Positions 33,978 to 43,871 are shown, counted from the first letter of the stretch. The stretch: DNA of 64,000 nucleotides from Salegentibacter flavus (GCF_900115145.1 NZ_FOVL01000009.1:1-64000), one strand, 5' to 3'. Numbers and translations are program-made. The notes: a model not told the origin generated them from the sequence alone.

Positions 33978-36338
33978 TTCTTGCATAAGATCCTCGTAGG
34001 TAATGGTTTTTTCGGGGTCTGCTTCGTCTGGCGTATAAAGTATATTAACCCTTATGGCCTTTAGTCCAACCACACCCTGAACATCTTCCAGCTCAAGAAT
34101 TTCTACCTCCTCGCCTAAATATTTCTTAGCCTGGAGGTATTTTATATAGCGAAGATATTCACGCTCATCACCGCGTTGAGAATAGATTATAGCGATCTTA
34201 CCTTTTTGGGTAATTCGTTCTTCGGTATTTTTAATAAAAGCCTTATCAATACGTTTTTTTATGATCTCATACCGTGCATTATAAGTGCCATCTACATCAA
34301 ATTTCTTCTCATCCATCCTGTATCTTATCGATAAGGTGGAATTAAACACCAGGATAAGGGATGCTGCCTCCAGTTTAATTGGGGTGTCTTCCTGCAACTG
34401 ATAAAAACGATTTTCCATCTCGATCATCGTGCTTAACTGCCACAATCTAAGATTGTATAAATAGACCTTATTAAAAGGTTTGTTCTGCGCCATGGAAGCT
34501 CCAATGTAAATATTGTGATCTACCCCATCGGTTTTATAGCGCTCAAAATAATGCGGATAGATCTCCTGGGCCTGTACCTGCTTCCGGTCTATATAACGAG
34601 ACATGGTGCGATTGATTTGCTGCACGGTTTCATCATAATTCTTCCGGTGATTGTAAATAATTCCGGTTTCGGGATTTAGCTCTTTTTGATAAGCAGTGAC
34701 CATCTCCTTTAAATCCGGCGACTGCTTTTTGAGATGAGACATTATAGGATTCACCTCTTTTTTTAATAGATTGAACACCTTCTGTTCACTTGATGCATTC
34801 AGGCTTTCCTTTAATTCCTTTCTGAAATCGGCAATTCTGAATTTCACCTGCTCATAGATAGGAAGTTTTTCTTTCTCGTAGGCTTTGTCTATAATCTTTA
34901 CAATTATTTTTAACTGATTTAGCAAATCTTTCTGTATAGCTTGGTTTCTGGCCTCTGAGGAACCTACAACATCTATCTGACCATAAAGGGGAAATATGTC
35001 CTTAAATACAATATCCTTAAATGAGGCCAGCCCGTCTTCATCAAAATCCCTGATGAATTTCTTGGCTTCTTTTTCAAAAACCCAAAGTACGCTTGGATGA
35101 ATAGAAGTACATTCACTCTGGATAACCGCTTTTATTCTATTCTCAAATTCGGTGCGGTTTCGATCTACAGCCGTCGAAATGTAAGGAAGGATTTCATCCA
35201 GCTTTATAGTGTTAATACTATTGAGTTCATTTTTTCGGGTAGAAACAAGTTCCAGAATCCCCAATAGCTTATTATTCTTAATGACAGGAGCCAGAATGCA
35301 GCTTTTCACATCATTGGAAAGCAACTGTTGAGAAAGCATATTATTGTTATTCTTCTGAGCATATGCTTTGACATTAGGAATACTAAAGAGGCTACGTTCT
35401 TCAAATAGTTTCCTGAAACCTTCTTCACATAAACCGGATTTACAATCACTTTCCTGCTTTTCCCTAAGAATAAAACTGTAGGCATCCTTGCCCTCCATCT
35501 TTTCAAATACACTATCCTGGGAATTGTAAACCGTAAAACCAACTCTTAGGTCGGGAATCTTATAAATAGACCTGAAGATCTTCTGAAGTTTCAGCAATTC
35601 ATCTTTTTGTGAGGCCTTTTCAAAAAGTAAGGTTGTCTTTAATTCAGAAATAGCCTCATCCATAGTTACATCGGTAAGGTTTAAAATAACGAACCCTGAG
35701 AAGATCCAGCTTTGAGGCGGAAAAATTTCCTTCCATACTGAAACATTTTCAAAATTCTGAATTAATCTATCTACGTCCTCCTCACTTATTTTCTTTGCTT
35801 TATCGGTGGGTTCTAAATTCACAAAATCACCGTTTGTAGCAATACGGTAGTGATGCACTATTCCGTTTTTATCGGGAATATCGTAGTATAATGGTCGGGA
35901 GAAATCTATATCATAGCCATAGTAGTCATTTAAAATATGAATACAGGCCTGGATGTAATACATATTCTCATCCATATTGCGCATCTCCAGGGTAAAATCT
36001 TCCCCGGCATTCTGCATTATCCCTTTCAATCTTTTCGATCGGTTAAAAAATATATTGTGGTAGGGTACAGATGCAGTTTTGATCTCGTTACTGCTTAAAA
36101 TGTTCGGGAAGATATCATCCAGAAGGATCTTTATAGGCTCTCTTAATTCAATAAGCTCAGCCGGGTCTTCAATACCTTCGGTTAACTGGGGAAACGACTC
36201 TATATACTCAAGGATCTTTTCGATATATTCACGGGAAATGCCTCCAATACCATTTTCCAGTTGCTGTTTGTAAACTTCGATTACTTTTTGAAAGCTTATC
36301 TTGATTTGTAAAGGAAAATCTCCTATTTGTTCTTTCAT
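33969..36338 (-). CDS. Large GAF-domain-like protein, function unknown
   Basis: A 789-residue cytoplasmic protein without signal or membrane helices. The central part (about 270-390) looks like a GAF domain (VKSCILAPVIKNNKLLGILELVST), and a second sensory-like part may precede it. The C-terminal half (about 400-789) is mostly helical and charged, ending KAIRVNILYTPDEADPEKTITYEDLMQELN. Proteins of this layout occur in flavobacteria without known function. Two cysteines lie near the GAF start (DCKSGLC). It is convergent with and overlaps the HD-PycTM gene by 9 nt; upstream it is divergent from the thioredoxin-like gene with 137 nt between them. Confidence 0.75.
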   Translation of the reverse strand: MKEQIGDFPLQIKISFQKVIEVYKQQLENGIGGISREYIEKILEYIESFPQLTEGIEDPAELIELREPIKILLDDIFPNILSSNEIKTASVPYHNIFFNRSKRLKGIMQNAGEDFTLEMRNMDENMYYIQACIHILNDYYGYDIDFSRPLYYDIPDKNGIVHHYRIATNGDFVNLEPTDKAKKISEEDVDRLIQNFENVSVWKEIFPPQSWIFSGFVILNLTDVTMDEAISELKTTLLFEKASQKDELLKLQKIFRSIYKIPDLRVGFTVYNSQDSVFEKMEGKDAYSFILREKQESDCKSGLCEEGFRKLFEERSLFSIPNVKAYAQKNNNNMLSQQLLSNDVKSCILAPVIKNNKLLGILELVSTRKNELNSINTIKLDEILPYISTAVDRNRTEFENRIKAVIQSECTSIHPSVLWVFEKEAKKFIRDFDEDGLASFKDIVFKDIFPLYGQIDVVGSSEARNQAIQKDLLNQLKIIVKIIDKAYEKEKLPIYEQVKFRIADFRKELKESLNASSEQKVFNLLKKEVNPIMSHLKKQSPDLKEMVTAYQKELNPETGIIYNHRKNYDETVQQINRTMSRYIDRKQVQAQEIYPHYFERYKTDGVDHNIYIGASMAQNKPFNKVYLYNLRLWQLSTMIEMENRFYQLQEDTPIKLEAASLILVFNSTLSIRYRMDEKKFDVDGTYNARYEIIKKRIDKAFIKNTEERITQKGKIAIIYSQRGDEREYLRYIKYLQAKKYLGEEVEILELEDVQGVVGLKAIRVNILYTPDEADPEKTITYEDLMQELN

Positions 36339-36447
36339 TACCTAAATATATAGCGTAAAATTACATTTAATGTAAAGTAGTAAACTGTCGATTCTTCAAA
36401 TTAACAATATTTTATAAAAATGAAAGTCTCTTCTAGTGGCAGTTGTT

Positions 36448-36455
36448 TATTTTTG
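36448..36455 (+). promoter_or_regulatory. Bacteroidota-type -7 box upstream of the thioredoxin-like gene
   Basis: TATTTTTG matches TAnnTTTG exactly and lies 20 nt before the ATG at 36476, a usual distance. The -33 element is not clear. The overlap with an apparent TTG start at 36443 argues that translation begins at 36476. Confidence 0.5.
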
Positions 36456-36475
36456 CTGAAATTAAAAATGATATT

Positions 36476-37600
36476 ATGAGAAAATTATTAGCAATAGCCG
36501 GCCTGGCCTTAATAACGATATCCTGCCAGGATGATCAAGGTTATTCTATTAAAGGTACCGCAGAAGGTATTGAAGATGGAAAAATGGTCTATATTTCTGA
36601 GATCCAGAATCCAAATTCCCGTCCCGAAAGAATTGATTCTACACAGATTAAAGATGGAAAATTCGAACTCGACCTTGCCGAAGTTGAAAATTCTAATTTA
36701 AGTTTTCTGGAAATTGAAGGTCTCGACGGAAATGTGATTTATATTTCTGAAAACCAACCTATCAGCTTCGAAATTTATAAAGACAGCTTAAGAACTTCGC
36801 AAATAAAGGGTGGAAAAGAAAACCAGACTTTGGTATCTTACCTCGATCATCTTAAGGAAACCAATAAAAAAGTAGGGGAAGGACGCCAGGAAATGCAACA
36901 GGCTTTTCAGCAGAGAGATTCTACTCAACTAAGAATTCTCCAGGAAGCCGAAGCCGAATTGATGGATAACGACAAGGTATTCAAAAAGAAAATGGTGAAA
37001 GAAAACCCCGATTCGTTTGTTTCGGTAATGATTCTTTTGGATATGATGAATATGAAATCTTTTCCTGTTAATGAGATCAAAGAATTATATGAAGGCCTGG
37101 ATGAAAGCGTAAAACAAAACTCCATTGCAAAATCTTTGGAACAAAAACTTGAAAGAGAAAGCGCCGTGGCCATAGGAAGCAAAGCTCCTAATTTTACAGC
37201 TCCAAATCCTGAAGGCGAAGAGCTTTCTCTGGAAGATATCCGCGGAAAAGTTACTCTAATCGATTTCTGGGCTGCCTGGTGTAAACCCTGTAGAGTAGAA
37301 AACCCTAACATAGTTAAGATCTATGAAAAATATCATGATAAAGGTCTTGAAATTATAGGTGTTTCCCTGGATCGTCCAAATCAGAGAGATAAATGGCTTC
37401 AGGCAATTGAAGACGACAAACTGCCCTGGTACCAGGTTTCTAATCTGGAATTCTGGAATGAACCGGTGGCTCAGCAATACGGGATCCGTTCTATACCTGC
37501 TGCCTTTATCCTGGATGAAGATGGTATAATTGTAGCGCGTGACCTGAGAGGCCAGAATCTTGATAACAAGATCGCCGAACTTTTAGGAGAGGAAGAATAA
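36476..37600 (+). CDS. TlpA-like thioredoxin-fold lipoprotein with DUF4369-type N-domain
   Basis: A 374-residue periplasm-facing lipoprotein. The ATG at 36476 gives MRKLLAIAGLALITISCQ with the lipobox cysteine at 17. Residues about 20-130 match the DUF4369 type that often precedes TlpA domains. The C-terminal thioredoxin domain holds the redox pair C269/C272 in AAWCKPCR and the cis-Pro loop IRSIPAAFIL. It should act in disulfide reduction or exchange, or heme handling. A strong Rho-independent terminator follows at 37621-37647, so it is a single-gene unit. Confidence 0.88.
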   Translation: MRKLLAIAGLALITISCQDDQGYSIKGTAEGIEDGKMVYISEIQNPNSRPERIDSTQIKDGKFELDLAEVENSNLSFLEIEGLDGNVIYISENQPISFEIYKDSLRTSQIKGGKENQTLVSYLDHLKETNKKVGEGRQEMQQAFQQRDSTQLRILQEAEAELMDNDKVFKKKMVKENPDSFVSVMILLDMMNMKSFPVNEIKELYEGLDESVKQNSIAKSLEQKLERESAVAIGSKAPNFTAPNPEGEELSLEDIRGKVTLIDFWAAWCKPCRVENPNIVKIYEKYHDKGLEIIGVSLDRPNQRDKWLQAIEDDKLPWYQVSNLEFWNEPVAQQYGIRSIPAAFILDEDGIIVARDLRGQNLDNKIAELLGEEE

Positions 37601-37620
37601 ACCTGATAATTTATCACATT

Positions 37621-37647
37621 AAAAAAGCGCCTCAGGGCGCTTTTTTT
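37621..37647 (+). terminator. Rho-independent terminator after the thioredoxin-like gene
   Basis: AGCGCC at 37626-37631, loop tcag, GGCGCT at 37636-37641, followed by a run of seven T (37641-37647); A-rich on the left, so it may also work for the opposite strand. Confidence 0.85.
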
Positions 37648-37665
37648 GCTTTTGCATCTATATTA

Positions 37666-37780
37666 GTGTCACTCAAAAGAGTATAAGAAGGCACCTTGAA
37701 CTTGATCCAGTGTCTTACCGAAATTGATTAGCTGGATGAGATTCTGAATTAATCCAGAAAGTCTTCGGGACAGAATGACG
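37666..37780. repeat. Flavobacterial-type intergenic repeat (GAACTTGATCCAG...CAGAATGACG)
   Basis: The segment contains CACCTTGAACTTGATCCAG, GAGATTCTGAATTAATCCAG and ends ACAGAATGACG. This arrangement, with a Gaa-cTTGATyCAG half and a GATTCTGAA...CAGAATGACG half, is a common dispersed repeat pattern in flavobacterial intergenic DNA. Only one copy is in the window, so its repeat status rests on recognition. Confidence 0.5.
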
Positions 37781-37818
37781 TTTTAACTACTTTTCAAACA
37801 GCCTTTGGATTTATTTCT

Positions 37819-38502
37819 TTAATGCAATTGAAAGCCAACATTCACTGTCACCCTAATTTCCATCTCCCCGGGAGAAAGAGTTTCCTGTGATCCCGATTCT
37901 TCACTCATTTTCATATCGGCCATTCGGTATACGGGCTGAAAATTATTCCCGGAAGACTCACTGATCGTAATCGCTTTTCCAACCTCCTGATTCAGGGGAC
38001 CTGCAAATTCCTCGGCTTTTCTTTTAGCAGCCAGAACGGCTCTTTTCCGGGCTTCGGTTTTATGTATCTCAACTTCAGAAGATTTGAACTGAATTCCGCT
38101 AATTCCGTTTAAGCCGTTTTCAAGTAATCCGCTGATTATTTCCTCGTATTTATCAAGATCTTCCAGGGTGATAGAAATTGCCTGTCTCGCTACATAAGTA
38201 TAGGATTTATCGTTATAATTATATCTTTTGTTCAGGTTAACATAATCGGTTTGGATATTTTTTTCAGGAATATCCTGGGATTTTAAATACTTCAGGATAG
38301 CATCTGCGGTTTGATCGTTTTCTTTTTTAACCGTATTCGCATTTACACCTTCATGTTCAATCTGGGATTTTATGACAACCTGGTCCGGAACCACTTTTAC
38401 GATCCCCTCCCCGGAAACAAAAATTCCCTGATTCATTTTGTCTTCCTGGGCGAAAGCGCCCACACTTAACAATATTGCAGTAAGCAGAAGTAGTTTTTTC
38501 AT
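37819..38502 (-). CDS. SIMPL-domain (DUF541) periplasmic protein
   Basis: A 227-residue exported protein. MKKLLLLTAILLSVGAFAQ is a signal peptide with cleavage near residue 19. The SIMPL pattern runs through the rest: FVSGEGIVKVVPDQVVIKSQIEHEG, VNLNKRYNYNDKSYTYVARQAISITLEDLDKYEEIISGLLENGLNGISGIQF and RAVLAAKRKAEEFA. Members are linked to membrane-stress or oxidative-stress tolerance and to a signalling kinase in animals; no enzyme activity is known. It is a single gene between a repeat region and the rhomboid gene. Confidence 0.88.
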   Translation of the reverse strand: MKKLLLLTAILLSVGAFAQEDKMNQGIFVSGEGIVKVVPDQVVIKSQIEHEGVNANTVKKENDQTADAILKYLKSQDIPEKNIQTDYVNLNKRYNYNDKSYTYVARQAISITLEDLDKYEEIISGLLENGLNGISGIQFKSSEVEIHKTEARKRAVLAAKRKAEEFAGPLNQEVGKAITISESSGNNFQPVYRMADMKMSEESGSQETLSPGEMEIRVTVNVGFQLH

Positions 38503-38635
38503 AAGTAATTTTTTTGTTTTTTATTAGTCTAATGTAATTCGCATAGATCGGGGTTTTAAATTCATTTCCGTTAGGCTCATTTCATAATTATATAAGATTA
38601 TGATTTATTCCTTCAGGAACAAGAAAAGTACCAAA

Positions 38636-39283
38636 TTACAGTTTTCCCATTTTTTGCAGCACAAATAAGATTACAATAGGGACTGCCAAAAGGATCACCA
38701 TCAGCAAATGATTCTCAAAAACCCAGGGCGCCAAGGCCAGAGTTAAAACATATCCTCCCACGGCTCCCCCAAAATGAGCATCGTGACCTATATTACCCAG
38801 CCTTTTTTTCATTCCGTAAATGGTATATAAAAGATAACCTATTCCGAAGATATAAGCCGGAACAGGAATTATAAAAAATAATCCAAGCATCATATCTGGC
38901 CGAAGAAGAATTGCCGAGTAGAGCACTCCCATCACAGCTCCACTAGCGCCAACAGCAGTGTAATGCGGTTCGTCTTTATGAAAGAAATAGGAAAGTAAAT
39001 TACCTAATATTAAACTCACCAGGTAAACAATCAAAAACCCAACAGAACCGATTCCAAAAATCACCACATTGGCAAAAAAATAGAGCGTAAGCATATTCAC
39101 GAACAAATGCGTAGTATCAACATGCAGGAAACCGGAGGTAAAGATCTGAAATTTCGAACCTCTTTTTAGATCGGCTATATTAAATTTGAATTTTTGAAAG
39201 AATGAATCATCATTAAAACCTTTAAAAGAGATAAGAATATTAGCGGCAATAATGATAATAGTGACAAGGTTTATTTCCCCCAT
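38636..39283 (-). CDS. Rhomboid-family intramembrane serine protease
   Basis: A 215-residue six-helix membrane protein that would cleave other membrane proteins in their transmembrane parts. The catalytic serine is S114 in VGASGAVMG and the partner histidine H170 in GHDAHFGGAVGGY; HLFVNMLTLYFF (59-70) supplies the conserved His/Asn of the oxyanion side. The length is typical of the compact bacterial type without extra domains. It is divergent from the acyltransferase gene with 53 nt between them. Substrates unknown. Confidence 0.9.
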   Translation of the reverse strand: MGEINLVTIIIIAANILISFKGFNDDSFFQKFKFNIADLKRGSKFQIFTSGFLHVDTTHLFVNMLTLYFFANVVIFGIGSVGFLIVYLVSLILGNLLSYFFHKDEPHYTAVGASGAVMGVLYSAILLRPDMMLGLFFIIPVPAYIFGIGYLLYTIYGMKKRLGNIGHDAHFGGAVGGYVLTLALAPWVFENHLLMVILLAVPIVILFVLQKMGKL

Positions 39284-39314
39284 AATTGGATTTAATTTAA
39301 TGTCAAATATACCA

Positions 39315-39322
39315 TATATTTG
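39315..39322 (+). promoter_or_regulatory. -7 box upstream of the LpxL-like gene
   Basis: TATATTTG, an exact TAnnTTTG match, 14 nt before the ATG at 39337. No clear -33 element is seen at the usual distance. Confidence 0.45.
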
Positions 39323-39336
39323 CTGAAAGTTGTCTT

Positions 39337-40242
39337 ATGTATCGCCTGGTTTTCTGGTTAACCTATCCCCTTCTCTGGTTTATTTCTATACTTCCTTTCC
39401 GGTTGTTTTACCTGGTTTCTGATATGGTATTTGTATTGGTATATTACATAATTGGATACCGGAGAAAGACTGTAAAGGAGAACCTCGACCTCGTATTTCC
39501 TGAAAAATCAGGGGAGGAAAAGAATAAAATTACCAGAAAATTTTACCGGCACATGTGTGATATGTTCCTGGAGATGATTAAAAGTATTTCTATTTCGAAT
39601 GAAGAACTTAAGAAAAGGTTTGTTTTTACCAATCCGGAAGAATTTGAAAGAATAAAAAAATTAGATAAAAGCATTGTGGCCATGTGTGGGCATTACGCCA
39701 GCTATGAATGGCTAATCGCCCTGCAACTCCACGGCATAGACTATAAAGCATTTGGGATATACAAAAAGGTGAAAAACCCGTATTTCGATAAAATGGCAAG
39801 AGACATTCGGGGTAAGTTCAATGGAGTATTGATTCCCACCGTTCAGGCAACTTCACAAATTACCGCTTTAGAGAAAGCCGGCGAACGTGGTATCTATGCC
39901 ATGATCGCCGATCAATCTCCAAAACGTTTCAAAAAGACCCATTGGATTGATTTTATGGGAATTAAGGCTCCCGTTTTTATAGGTTCTGAGATCCTGGCCC
40001 GAAAACTGGATATGGTGGTGGTATATTTAAATGTTGAGAAAGTAAAACGAGGCCATTATGCCGCTACTTTAATCAATATTTCTGATAATCCACGGCAGGA
40101 ACCAGAATTTGCCATTACTAAAAAATATATCAAACTACTGGAACGGCAAATCAACAACGATCCCCAATATTATCTATGGACCCATAAACGCTGGAAACAC
40201 CGCAACAGGCCCATTTCTGAAGATTCTATTGTAATAGACTAG
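39337..40242 (+). CDS. Lipid A acyltransferase-like protein (LpxL/HtrB family)
   Basis: A 301-residue membrane-associated acyltransferase. After an N-terminal hydrophobic helix, the HX4E catalytic motif is GHYASYEW (H119, E124). The later IADQSPKRFKKTHWIDFMG and PVFIGSEILARKLDMVVVYL are typical of LpxL/LpxM-type late acyltransferases. It would add a secondary acyl chain to lipid A, or in this phylum to a related lipid such as an ornithine or glycine lipid precursor. The stop overlaps the end of convergent glmM by 4 nt. Confidence 0.88.
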   Translation: MYRLVFWLTYPLLWFISILPFRLFYLVSDMVFVLVYYIIGYRRKTVKENLDLVFPEKSGEEKNKITRKFYRHMCDMFLEMIKSISISNEELKKRFVFTNPEEFERIKKLDKSIVAMCGHYASYEWLIALQLHGIDYKAFGIYKKVKNPYFDKMARDIRGKFNGVLIPTVQATSQITALEKAGERGIYAMIADQSPKRFKKTHWIDFMGIKAPVFIGSEILARKLDMVVVYLNVEKVKRGHYAATLINISDNPRQEPEFAITKKYIKLLERQINNDPQYYLWTHKRWKHRNRPISEDSIVID

Positions 40243-41624
40243 GCGATAATCGATTTGATCTCTGCTATCATCTTCCTGGCAAGATCATCGGCTTCCTGTT
40301 GAGATTTTGCCTCGGTATATATCCTGATAATCGGTTCAGTATTAGATTTCCTAAGGTGAACCCAGTTTTCGGGAAAATCGATTTTCACACCATCTACAGT
40401 AGACACCTGTTCGTCCCGATGTCGTTGCTCCACTGCTTTCAGGATTCCATCTACATCAAGATCGGGGGTTAATTGGATCTTATTTTTACTCATAAAATAA
40501 GCAGGATATTCTTTTCTTAATTCTGATACCTTCTGCTTTCTTTCAGCCAGAAGACTTAAAAATAATGCAACCCCAACGAGGCTATCCCTTCCGTAGTGGG
40601 ATTCGGGATAAATAATCCCGCCATTTCCTTCTCCACCAATTATTGCATTGCTGTCTTTCATTAACTTAACAACATTTACTTCACCTACAGCGCTGGCCAG
40701 GTATTTTCCATTGTGTTTTTTAGTAACATCACTAAGAGCACGGGAAGATGAAAGGTTGCTCACCGTGTCGCCCGGAGTTTTGGAAAGCACATAATCGGCA
40801 CAGGCAACAAGGGTATATTCTTCGCCAAACATCTGGCCATTTTCGTCTATTATTGCCAGCCTGTCAACATCCGGATCTACGACTAATCCCATATCAGCCT
40901 TTTCTTTAACCACAAGGTCAGAAATATCCTGAAGATGCTCCTTTAAAGGTTCGGGATTATGCGGAAAATGGCCATTAGGTTCACAGTACAATTCCACGAC
41001 TTCCACGCCGAGTTTTTTTAGTAAAGCCGGGATGACGATTCCCCCCGTAGAATTCACTCCGTCTACCACTACTTTAAAACCTGCCTTTTTAATTTTATCG
41101 ACTTCCACGAGATTTAGTTTGAGGACCTCATTTATATGAACATCCATATAATTCTCCTTAAAGATGATTTCACCAAGCTCATCAACCTCTGTAAAATTAA
41201 AATCTTCAGCCTCTGCAATGCTAAGGATTTTCGCTCCCTCTTCTCCATCCAGAAACTCTCCTTTAGAATTCAGCAATTTAAGCGCGTTCCACTCCTTGGG
41301 ATTATGGCTGGCGGTTAAGATTATACCACCGTCTGCCTTTTCCAAAGGAACAGCGATCTCTACAGTAGGTGTTGTGGACAGACCAAGGTCTATTACATCA
41401 ATTCCAAGGCCTGTAAGGGTGTTCATCGTTAATTCCTGAATCATTTTCCCTGAAATACGGGCGTCTCTTCCAACCACGACTTTCAGATTTTCTTTATCTA
41501 AGGAGTTTTTTAACCAGGTACCGTAAGCTGCGGCAAATTTCACGGTATCCAATGGGGTAAGGTTTTCCCCGGTTTTCCCGCCAATTGTACCCCGAATTCC
41601 GGAAATAGATTTTATTAAGCTCAT
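40239..41624 (-). CDS. glmM: Phosphoglucosamine mutase GlmM
   Basis: A 461-residue alpha-D-phosphohexomutase that converts glucosamine-6-phosphate to glucosamine-1-phosphate for UDP-GlcNAc synthesis, hence for peptidoglycan, LPS and the amino sugars of the polysaccharide locus. MSLIKSISGIRGTIGGK (ATG at 41624) starts the family; an in-frame start 36 nt upstream is less likely. The phosphoserine loop is TASHNPKEWNALK, the metal site VDPDVDRLAIID, and GEGNGGIIYPE the sugar-binding loop; LRKSNTEPIIRIYTEA binds phosphate. The frame is convergent with the acyltransferase gene. Confidence 0.93.
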   Translation of the reverse strand: MSLIKSISGIRGTIGGKTGENLTPLDTVKFAAAYGTWLKNSLDKENLKVVVGRDARISGKMIQELTMNTLTGLGIDVIDLGLSTTPTVEIAVPLEKADGGIILTASHNPKEWNALKLLNSKGEFLDGEEGAKILSIAEAEDFNFTEVDELGEIIFKENYMDVHINEVLKLNLVEVDKIKKAGFKVVVDGVNSTGGIVIPALLKKLGVEVVELYCEPNGHFPHNPEPLKEHLQDISDLVVKEKADMGLVVDPDVDRLAIIDENGQMFGEEYTLVACADYVLSKTPGDTVSNLSSSRALSDVTKKHNGKYLASAVGEVNVVKLMKDSNAIIGGEGNGGIIYPESHYGRDSLVGVALFLSLLAERKQKVSELRKEYPAYFMSKNKIQLTPDLDVDGILKAVEQRHRDEQVSTVDGVKIDFPENWVHLRKSNTEPIIRIYTEAKSQQEADDLARKMIAEIKSIIA

Positions 41625-41740
41625 AAATTTATATTGATTTGTAAAACGAAATTTTAACAAATATACAAGTCGCAGGAAGTATCAGACAAAACTTAACACA
41701 AAATAAACAGGAAAAAGCCAGAATTCACTAACTTTCTTCA

Positions 41741-42331
41741 ATGAACTACCTGGCCCATATATATCTCTCTGGAGAGGATAATGAGTTGAAAATCGGCAAC
41801 TTTATTGCCGACTCTGTGAAAGGGAAGGATTTTCTAAAGTATCCCGGAAGAATTCAGCAAGGAATTATTCTACACAGGGCCATAGATACCTATACAGACG
41901 TACATCCGGTTTTCGGAAAAAGCAGGAAAAGACTTTTCCCAAAATATCGACATTATAGCGGGGTAATTGTAGATATGTTCTATGATCATTTTCTCGCTGC
42001 CAACTGGAATAAATATTCTAAAGAACCGCTTGAAGAATACACTAATAATTTTTATGCCCTACTCGAAGAAAACTGGGAATTTTTACCTCGGCAGGTTCAG
42101 GATTTTTTTCCCTATATGTTACGCGATGACTGGTTTTTATGTTATGCCACATTAGAGGGAGTAGAAAAAATATTGGCTCAGATGAACGGGAGGACAAGCT
42201 TTATTTCACAATTGCATCTCGCCGTAAAAGAATTGGAAATATATTATAAAGACTTCGAAAATGAGTTCCTGGAGTTTTTTCCAGACCTAATAGATTTTAC
42301 TTCAAAAGAAATTGAGCAATTAAAGGACTAA
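41741..42331 (+). CDS. Acyl carrier protein phosphodiesterase AcpH-like
   Basis: A 196-residue HD-type hydrolase. MNYLAHIYLSGEDNELKIGNFIADSVKG is the classic AcpH start, followed by IQQGIILHRAIDTYTDVHP with the metal-binding His/Asp and GVIVDMFYDHFLAANW. In E. coli AcpH removes the 4'-phosphopantetheine from ACP. The gene stands alone, with 80 nt to the divergent glmM, and ends before the bidirectional terminator at 42468-42502. Confidence 0.88.
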   Translation: MNYLAHIYLSGEDNELKIGNFIADSVKGKDFLKYPGRIQQGIILHRAIDTYTDVHPVFGKSRKRLFPKYRHYSGVIVDMFYDHFLAANWNKYSKEPLEEYTNNFYALLEENWEFLPRQVQDFFPYMLRDDWFLCYATLEGVEKILAQMNGRTSFISQLHLAVKELEIYYKDFENEFLEFFPDLIDFTSKEIEQLKD

Positions 42332-42467
42332 GGGATTTCCTGTATTTTTTAAAATTATTTACAGCCTTCTTTTGAGTTCTATTTTTTTTGGAAGATTTTT
42401 GGGGAATATTAACACAACTTTGTGTGGAATGGGATTACCCAACCTGAAATCCAAAAATTGTTAACAC

Positions 42468-42502
42468 AAAAAAAAAAGCCCGGAAATTTCCGGGCTTTTT
42501 TT
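42468..42502. terminator. Bidirectional Rho-independent terminator
   Basis: AGCCCGGAAA at 42477-42486 pairs with TTTCCGGGCT at 42487-42496; A-run on the left, T-run on the right. It serves both the acpH-like gene (plus) and the astacin gene (minus, stop at 42520). Confidence 0.9.
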
Positions 42503-42519
42503 AGGAATAGGTTAAAAGG

Positions 42520-43545
42520 CTAGGCCCAGTACCAAACTCCATCAATTAAATTTAATCTTCTCCATCCAAATTGGGTTTTGAGATACCAATTATCATACAT
42601 ACGTAAAACCGTCACTCCATTAATAGTATAATATTCTCCGTTTTCATATGTAGGAGCAGTTGTACCTCCAGGGTACATGGCAGCTATTCCTTGTTTATCT
42701 CCACTGGATAACTGGGTACGTTGCACGTTATAGGTGCTCCCGTTGGTCTTTGTAATTGTAGGTTCTCCATTCTTGGAGAAAGAATAAGAGCCATACATCA
42801 TTATTGACCCCAGATCCAGGCTTGAAGTATATTCATCGCCATCGAATCCTCCATCGTCATAAGTATGGAAATTATGCTCAGTCCCACTCTTCACATTATC
42901 ATAATGAACGGTAATATAGTTATTTCTGTCGGCCCTGCTTTGCTCGTGCCATAGTCCAACAGCGTGTCCTATTTCATGAATCGTATTTCCGGTAGAGCAA
43001 CTACTTGAAAGAGTAATGTTTTGTCTCCCTCCAATCATTCCAACATAGGAAGAACACCCGGAACCGGAAGTGAAGTATACGTAATTCGACTGTCCAGACC
43101 TTTCAATAAATTCAATATTGGTATTAGCTTCCCAATGCTTCAGGGCATCATACACCCTCTCTTTACTGGATAAGCTTCCGTCAATAGAATAATAGACCTT
43201 ATTATCCGGCCATAACCCGTTAGTACGACCCACACTTTTAACATCAACTTTTTCACCTTTTTCATAAACCAGTTTCTGAGGCTCTGAACTGGTTAAATGA
43301 GCGGGAATCATTATATCCCCTTGGTAAACATAATCCTGACCGTGTTTCTCAACCGGGATTTTTTGTCCAGTATAATAAACATCTGATACGGGTCCAACAT
43401 TATCGGGATAGGCTATCTCTGTAAGTGATTCTCCAACTTCGTTGGTTTCTGTTTGCGTTTCTGCTTCTTCCGTTTCATTAACCGGGTCTTTACTACAGGC
43501 CAGAATCGCTAGAACCGATAGTAACATAAATTTGCTTTTTCTCAT
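42520..43545 (-). CDS. Astacin-family (M12A) zinc metalloprotease lipoprotein
   Basis: A 341-residue exported protease. A lipoprotein signal ends at Cys 17 (LAILACSKD), followed by an acidic Glu/Thr-rich linker and a propeptide-like part to about 110. The astacin zinc motif HEIGHAVGLWHE is at 190-201, with ligands H190, H194, H200, and the Met-turn SIMMYGSYSF at 247-256. Flavobacterial relatives include flavastacin. A short C-terminal part (from about 300) with GVWYW ends the protein. It should digest proteins outside the cell or on the surface. It is a single gene, with a terminator directly after it. Confidence 0.92.
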   Translation of the reverse strand: MRKSKFMLLSVLAILACSKDPVNETEEAETQTETNEVGESLTEIAYPDNVGPVSDVYYTGQKIPVEKHGQDYVYQGDIMIPAHLTSSEPQKLVYEKGEKVDVKSVGRTNGLWPDNKVYYSIDGSLSSKERVYDALKHWEANTNIEFIERSGQSNYVYFTSGSGCSSYVGMIGGRQNITLSSSCSTGNTIHEIGHAVGLWHEQSRADRNNYITVHYDNVKSGTEHNFHTYDDGGFDGDEYTSSLDLGSIMMYGSYSFSKNGEPTITKTNGSTYNVQRTQLSSGDKQGIAAMYPGGTTAPTYENGEYYTINGVTVLRMYDNWYLKTQFGWRRLNLIDGVWYWA

Positions 43546-43871
43546 AAGTAGGGTTTTTCCTAAATTTTGTTAATAATGATTTTAATTAAATTTACTGACT
43601 CAGGTTTTACAAAGGTTATTCCAAAAATTTTTATCAATTAAGCTTCTAATTAATTAACAGTCAGTTTCCTACAAAAAATTACAAGAATCAAAATAATTAC
43701 GTATCCGGGGCAGGGTAGATAAATATCTCTCTTCTTGATAATGCAACAAAACTCACTGAAAATGAATTACTTAAAGGTCAAAATTGATTATTAAACCCTG
43801 TAACACTCTGAGTTAGCCATTACTAACATAGGAAACTTCATATTTTAATAAAACTTTTTGATAATTTTAAC

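Noticed and set aside
32793-36338. A complete Pycsar defence system
   Set aside because: No cyclic-nucleotide cyclase gene is adjacent; only the effector-type domain is present, and the GAF-type neighbour shows no cyclase motif.
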